Shown: in pieces, positions 9,234 through 12,595 of the stretch | Layout of the letters: every line of letters begins with the position of its first letter | Numbering within the stretch: the first letter of the stretch is position 1 | Origin: Funneliformis mosseae | Lineage: Eukaryota > Glomeromycota > Glomeromycetes > Glomerales > Glomeraceae | Length of the DNA stretch: 12,595 nt | Reading direction: 5' to 3' | Assembly: GCA_910592005.1 (NCBI GenBank) | Contig: CAJVPP010003093.1 | Span: forward strand, 1 to 12,595 | The notes under the pieces: generated by a model | Told to the model about the DNA's origin: nothing | Seen by the model: the letters and a program-made list of their open reading frames with translations, nothing else | The model's database searches: none | Made by a program: the position numbers and the translations under genes

Positions 9234-9633
9234 CGTAGCATATAGATTACCTAATCGATCAGGATTAGGATTAAGAGTACTCTATATCAAATTCGCGGTC
9301 AAAATTGTGCAGATCGATTTGACTAAAAAAGAATATCTTGGGCAAGTGTTAAAATGGGAACTTCATGGGGATTATTAATATTTTTTATTTAAAAAAATTA
9401 TATCATGAGACTCATATTACTGTTACAAAGACCCGAATAGGAAAAATGTAGGGTCTGTTTTTTCTCTACGTTAATGTTAATTATATTATGTTAATAAATT
9501 CAGGTTAAGAAAAATATAGCATAAATTTTGGGGTGACTCGAGTAGGTTTAACTCGAATCAAGAAACTTTGACTCGAATCAGAATTTAACTCGAGTTGACT
9601 CGAGTTAAACGAATATGAGTCCAGTCTCTAACT

Positions 9634-9641
9634 TCTCCTCT
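9634..9641. repeat. Right target-site duplication of the larger hAT-like element
   Basis: TCTCCTCT, the partner of GCTCCTCT at 8346-8353. It starts three bases after the recognisable end of the inverted repeat. Confidence 0.6.
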
Positions 9642-10077
9642 ATTAGAAAATTATTTCTTAAGTGGGATGATCTTAATTTGATTGAGATTGAAATTTTGGG
9701 AAAATTTAGTTATGAGGTGTCAAACAAATTTCAAGGCAACTTAATGTTGATGAATGAACTCAAAAAGATTTCGTCGAATTGGAAAGATATCTTCATAATC
9801 TCATCCACTTCATTAGGTTTTACGAAATTTCTTCTGAAGATTATTTTAAAAAGGTAAAACCTTTTGACCCAAAGAATTGCAGGAAGAAATTATTCATTAC
9901 CTGGGCATGGACCAAACTTTAAACATTAACGTCAAGATTTGCAAAGATATTGATTCTAAATTACTTGAACAAAAAGCATTTTCTTACACATGCAAATTGG
10001 ATAGATGAAAAGCATGAAACCGCTGCTTACATTAAAAATATTCCATATAATTTTCAACTGGTATAACATGTAATGAT
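9642..10077 (+). pseudogene. Middle part of the broken BTB-BACK-TLDc gene (BACK end, TLDc start)
   Basis: This piece carries the strongest family evidence. In order, across frames: KWDDLNLIEIEI (9660-9695), then W-E-N-L-V-M (from 9697), then GVKQISRQLNVDE (9716-9754), a TGA, and TQKDFVELERYLHNLIHFIR followed by FYEISSEDYFKKVKPFDP (9758-9870). These are the BACK-domain tail: D-D-L, E-I-W-E, and the L-x-x-L-I-R-F-x-x-I-S-x-x-D-F-F-x-K-V-R-P-Y signature. Next come EEIIHYLGMDQTLN and DIDSKLLEQKAF in another frame, then THANWIDEKHETAAYIKNIP and YNFQLV. These match the TLDc entry pattern S-K-L-x-x-x-x-x-x-x-I-x-x-W-I-D-K and Y-x-F-x-L-x-Y. I count at least five frame changes, and the TGA at 9755-9757 sits where tryptophan is expected. 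The gene continues after the element at 10078-10468. The ATG at 9615 in the transposon end opens an 80-codon frame through here, but that is not the original start. Confidence 0.75.
10070..10077. repeat. Left target-site duplication of the inverted-repeat element
   Basis: GTAATGAT, identical to 10469-10476, which directly abuts the right end of the element. On the left, 23 bases (10078-10100) separate it from the first base of the matched inverted repeat. Confidence 0.6.
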
Positions 10078-10468
10078 CTCATGAAGAAAACTGGATGGGA
10101 TCCCGAAATCCATAATCCCGAATGTCAAAATCCCGACAGGTACAAAATCCCGACTAGTATAAAATCCCGAGACTTAATATTTAGAAAATGATGATTATAC
10201 AATTCAATTTAACGAAGTATTAAATTAATTGCATATTTCATCCATATTTTAATAAGTTTTTATGATTAAAATATAAAAAAGTAAAGTCACAACGAAAAAA
10301 AAAATTTCCAAGAAAAATGAAACAGAAAAAAGGTTTATTTTATTTTATTGATTATGACGTTCAGATTAGCTAATGTCACGCAGCAATAATTTTTGATATC
10401 GGGATTTTATACTAGTCGGGACTTTGTACCTGTCGAGATTTTGGCATTCGGGATTATGGCATTCGGGA
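10078..10468. mobile_element. MITE with 70-bp inverted repeats built of CCCGA units
   Basis: The inverted repeats at 10101-10170 and 10399-10468 agree at 65 of 70 positions. Each contains several spaced copies of ATCCCGA (complement TCGGGAT) and the shared words GACAGGTACAAA and GACTAGTATAAAATCCCGA. The interior of about 230 bp is AT-rich and non-coding, so the element is non-autonomous. A perfect 8-bp repeat GTAATGAT flanks it, directly at the right end and after 23 extra bases on the left. The right tip reads CTCCCGAA inward; the left begins CTC, then about 22 unrelated bases, then CCCGAA. The left tip therefore looks split by a small insertion. Eight-base duplications with long inverted repeats fit hAT or Mutator-like families; I cannot decide which. 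It lies within the TLDc region of the surrounding pseudogene. Confidence 0.8.
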
Positions 10469-10476
10469 GTAATGAT
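10469..10476. repeat. Right target-site duplication of the inverted-repeat element
   Basis: GTAATGAT, identical to 10070-10077 and directly next to the right inverted repeat. It also belongs to the pseudogene, in the part of TLDc where family members read R-D-G-F (here N-D-S-F). Confidence 0.65.
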
Positions 10477-10733
10477 TCTTTTATTCTAATATGTGATCCA
10501 GGTAGTTACATGGCATATCAGGTGGTTTGAAGCAATCTAATTATAGATAAGGAGGGTATATTTATGAAAATTATTGGTGATTCAACTGGAACAAAAATTT
10601 TCTGTTTTCTATTAAAATCGATGATGATACCTATGAGCCCAAAATTATTCGGAATAACGATAAAAATATATTTTATCACTCATTTATAGAGGCGTTCAAA
10701 TCCTCCAATGGATTTAAAGAAATGGTTCCGTAA
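10469..10733 (+). pseudogene. 3' part of the broken BTB-BACK-TLDc gene (TLDc end)
   Basis: This continues the TLDc domain after the inverted-repeat element. CDPGSYMAYQVV (10492-10527) stands where the family has F-x-x-x-C-D/N-x-x-G followed by a V-x-x-K-V strand. GGYIYENYW (10551-10577) matches the conserved G-G-Y-N/S-P-x-x-W motif, and FNWNKNFLFSIKI (10581-10619) matches the W-x-x-x-x-D-S-F-I-F-S-F strand that follows it. Stops interrupt it at 10528-10530, 10548-10550 and 10578-10580. The last frame runs 50 codons to a TAA at 10731-10733. Its final part (FYHSFIEAFKSSNGF) no longer matches the G-P-x-F-G end of TLDc, so it may be frameshifted or rearranged. Together with 7778-8353 and 9642-10077 the coding remains add up to about 1.27 kb, the size of a full family member. 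Confidence 0.65.
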
Positions 10734-11185
10734 AGTGGGAAATATTTAAATTAGAAATGATAGCTATTCGAAATAATTGAATTCCAACAATAACCAAGAT
10801 CCAAAAATTAAAAATAATAAGAAATCAAAAAAAAATTGAGTTATTTAGTAGTATAAAGTCTAAGATTAGTTGATTGGTCGGTGAATTTTTGTTATTTAAC
10901 TTTTTTTTTTTTTTAGGATCAAATTTTTCTTGGATTCATTTTTTTCTTTTTTTTTCTTAATATTTACTGGTTACATCATAATCGTTGGATATAATTACAT
11001 TACACTATTCCACCTATTTATTCACATTTTAATCTATCATTAATATTTATGATCAAAATAATCTTTGCGAATGTTTTATAATAAAAGATTCTGTATTTAT
11101 TAAATCCTATATATTATATAATATATTAGATAAAAAGCTTTCCTTAAATAAGCTCGAAATAATCATTTAAGTTTTGGATGATTGA
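10734..11185. other. Gene-free AT-rich stretch
   Basis: Spacer between the TLDc pseudogene and the next broken coding cluster. It contains a 14-T run followed by AG at 10901-10916, further long T runs to 10960, and an 18-bp AT palindrome at 11109-11126. No gene or regulatory site can be supported. Confidence 0.55.
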
Positions 11186-12152
11186 AGTTTAGAATACAAT
11201 AAGCTTGTGAAGTTGGACAGATTTGCGCTTAGAAAACGTGCCTCAAGCTTAAAAATCAGATTTTTTTTTGCATCTTGACGATGATGATTTCTAATTTATT
11301 GAGGTAAACAAATCAACTTACAAAGCTAATTTTTGTTGGTAACATCAAATCAAATCTTCTAATCGAAATGATTATAGTAAAAAATTAGTGTACGGAAGAT
11401 TTGTTGGTGGTTCTGCTTATCGGAAAGTATTTGACAGCATAACCGGCATACAAAAATAATTTCAAATTATTATGTTAAGTTGATCGGTCACGTTTTTTTC
11501 AGATGATTCTATTAAGATATAATTCTTGAATTGTAAGTTAGATATTAATAACTCGTAAAAAAATAAATCAAAATTATTTTTATTTTTTATTTAATTGGGA
11601 TCTCGTCAAAAAATTGTTAAAATAAAATATAAAGTATATTTCAACAACAAAGAGTTTAAGAATGACCTGACCTATAAAAATGAATTTCCAGAAAACGTGC
11701 AGGTACGTACTAGAAATGTCTTGAAATTTTCCGAAAAACGTGTCAAAACCTGCAACGCTGTTACAAGTAAACGTATACACGTTTTCTTGGATTTATTCGA
11801 TTTACAAAATTATTTTGTAGAGATATTTGGAAATTAGTAAGACATTGGAAAGCGATAATTCATTATTAATAAATGATCCGATGCTGTTGGCTCGTCGGAA
11901 TTATTGAATCAATGTCAAGAAAAAGTATAAAACGTGTCATATTTGATTCTGGCTGGCATTATAACTTGTGCCAGAATTAACAAATCCAAAAATCTTAATT
12001 CAAACAGTCATGTTATATCCGTAATTAAGTTGTTAAATTCTGAAGAGAAGTGGATCATAATAGAGGGAAATCACCTTTCCTTGGTCTATTCCTACTATAG
12101 CATTGTAAGGTTCAGTATTAATTCCGACCAAATAATGCGATCTAACAACTAA
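11186..12152 (+). pseudogene. Unidentified broken coding cluster
   Basis: A string of plus-strand open segments that look protein-like but change frame and meet stops. In order: KLVKLDRFALRKRASSLKIR (frame open 11186-11275); DDDDF, stop, FIEVNKSTYKAN (11277-11339); KKLVYGRFVGGSAYRKVFDS within the 38 codons 11343-11456; FKNDLTYKNEFPENVQVR and KRIHVFLDLFDLQNYFVEIF (11595-11834); TLESDNSLLINDPMLLARRN (11833-11901); and EEKWIIIEGNHLSLVYSYY in a frame open from 11934 to 12152. Two of these frames lack ATG starts (they open at TTG and GTG). I do not recognise the family. The pieces could be exons split by short introns, but the frame change right after a T run at 11261-11270 and the in-frame TAAs argue for decay. 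All segments face the same way, which favours one ancestral gene of about 0.9 kb. Confidence 0.35.
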
Positions 12153-12514
12153 CGTTAAAAGAATAGACGAGACCAGAGGATAACATCGTCCTTGAAAGTA
12201 TTCAACTTTTTAATTGTTTCACATTTTATTTCTAAGTAATTTCTTGATTCAACGTTATGGTGTCAAAATAAATTAGCATTGCTACAATAAAAAATTAACA
12301 TTACTGCGATTTCAACGACAAGTCACGAGACTTTTAGTCCGTACCGGTTTTTTATCTACAAACATATGGTTTTTGGGATATTTCCTTTTGAAAATTTATT
12401 AATGATGTTATCGAAAATTACTCGTTATTATATATAATGTGCACTTCTTTATTAATATGAAGTACCATAGTACGTTATACTTGGACGTTGTTGAAGCTGT
12501 TAGAATGTATGATA
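12153..12514. other. Mostly gene-free stretch
   Basis: One 48-codon plus-strand frame between stops (12291-12437; first ATG well inside) includes SHETFSPYRFFIYKHMVFG. It could be a gene scrap but has no recognisable motif. Nothing else is supported. Confidence 0.45.
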
Positions 12515-12516
12515 TA

Positions 12517-12595
12517 CCGGGGGGACAAAAATATTGCACGGCTTAAAAATAAAAATTTAAATAAATTTTTTATAAGTTACTAGCCATGTGATTTT
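12517..12595. mobile_element. Possible left end of a Tc1/mariner-like element, cut by the window edge
   Basis: After a TA at 12515-12516 the sequence reads CCGGGGGGACAAAAATATTG. A run of G followed by ACAAAAATATT is typical of the inverted-repeat tips of Tc1/mariner elements, which insert at TA. The other end would lie outside the window, so neither the inverted repeat nor the TA duplication can be confirmed. The AT-rich sequence that follows has no ORF before the edge. Confidence 0.3.

Larger units (their letters stand above)
8354..9633. mobile_element. Non-autonomous hAT-like element, about 1.28 kb
   Basis: The left end TAGAGTTTGGACTC (8354-8367) and the complement of the right end, TAGAGACTGGACTC (9630-9617), match at 12 of 14 bases. 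Behind each tip is a block packed with ACTCGAGT-like motifs in both orientations (8363-8460 and 9535-9610), typical of hAT subterminal regions. An 8-bp duplication flanks it, although on the right three bases (ACT, 9631-9633) lie between the recognisable tip and the duplication, so that end has drifted or was imprecise. No transposase is encoded: the longest interior ORF is 66 codons. The interior contains a coding-like minus-strand scrap (8891-9091) and an internal direct repeat (8907-8923 and 9213-9233). The element sits in the BACK region of a BTB-BACK-TLDc pseudogene. Tip divergence suggests it is older than the small hAT element at 6215-6545. Confidence 0.8.

Noticed and set aside
9615..9857. 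Plus-strand 80-codon ORF with an ATG
   Set aside because: The ATG lies in the right end of the hAT-like element. The frame is a chance join of transposon end and one frame of the BACK pseudogene, and it leaves the true frame after about 9695.
9758..9870. Protein kinase fragment (reading NELKKIS ... RFYEISSED)
   Set aside because: Later motifs (KVKPF, ANWID, YNFQLV, GGY) match BACK-TLDc in order. No kinase motif such as HRD or DFG is present.
11109..11126. 18-bp perfect AT palindrome as a terminator or origin
   Set aside because: In sequence of almost pure A and T such palindromes are expected, and no gene or other signal is attached.

Overview
The window looks like accessory, gene-poor DNA from a eukaryotic nuclear genome. 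It is very AT-rich, full of poly-A and poly-T runs, has no operon-like packing, no tRNA or rRNA that I can see, and no long intact ORF. Three things suggest a Rhizophagus-like arbuscular mycorrhizal fungus (Glomeromycotina): the base composition, the abundance of short DNA transposons, and a decayed gene of the BTB-BACK-TLDc type, a family greatly expanded in those fungi. The taxon is an inference; no marker gene is present.

Layout. Positions 1-300 hold one small minus-strand ORF (about 50 codons), possibly the first exon of a gene. Positions 687-1290 are a diverged tandem repeat of about 265-280 bp. From 1290 to 6200 there is no convincing gene, only a (TAA)n microsatellite, a pair of diverged 28-bp copies near 5321-5466 and a weak TATA-like site. 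At 6215-6545 lies a compact non-autonomous hAT-type element with perfect 17-bp inverted ends and a near-perfect 8-bp target duplication. Its ends are packed with AAATGAC/GTCATTT motifs. Next to it (6681-6945) is a less AT-rich patch that may be a broken minus-strand HMG-box gene.

The most informative part is 7778-10733, a wrecked plus-strand gene. Reassembled by eye it runs BTB-like, BACK, TLDc over about 1.27 kb, the usual coding length for such a protein. It is broken by at least five frame changes and by nonsense codons, and is split by two nested mobile elements. The first is a 1.28-kb hAT-like element (8354-9633) full of ACTCGAGT motifs. The second is a 0.39-kb element with 70-bp inverted repeats (10078-10468). 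Removing each element together with one copy of its target duplication brings neighbouring parts of the protein back together, so the gene acts as an internal ruler for both insertions.

Downstream (11186-12152) is another cluster of coding-like but broken plus-strand segments that I cannot identify. The window ends inside what may be the terminal repeat of a Tc1/mariner-like element (from 12517). Nothing here is a clearly working gene. The region is best read as a transposon-rich graveyard of members of expanded fungal gene families.
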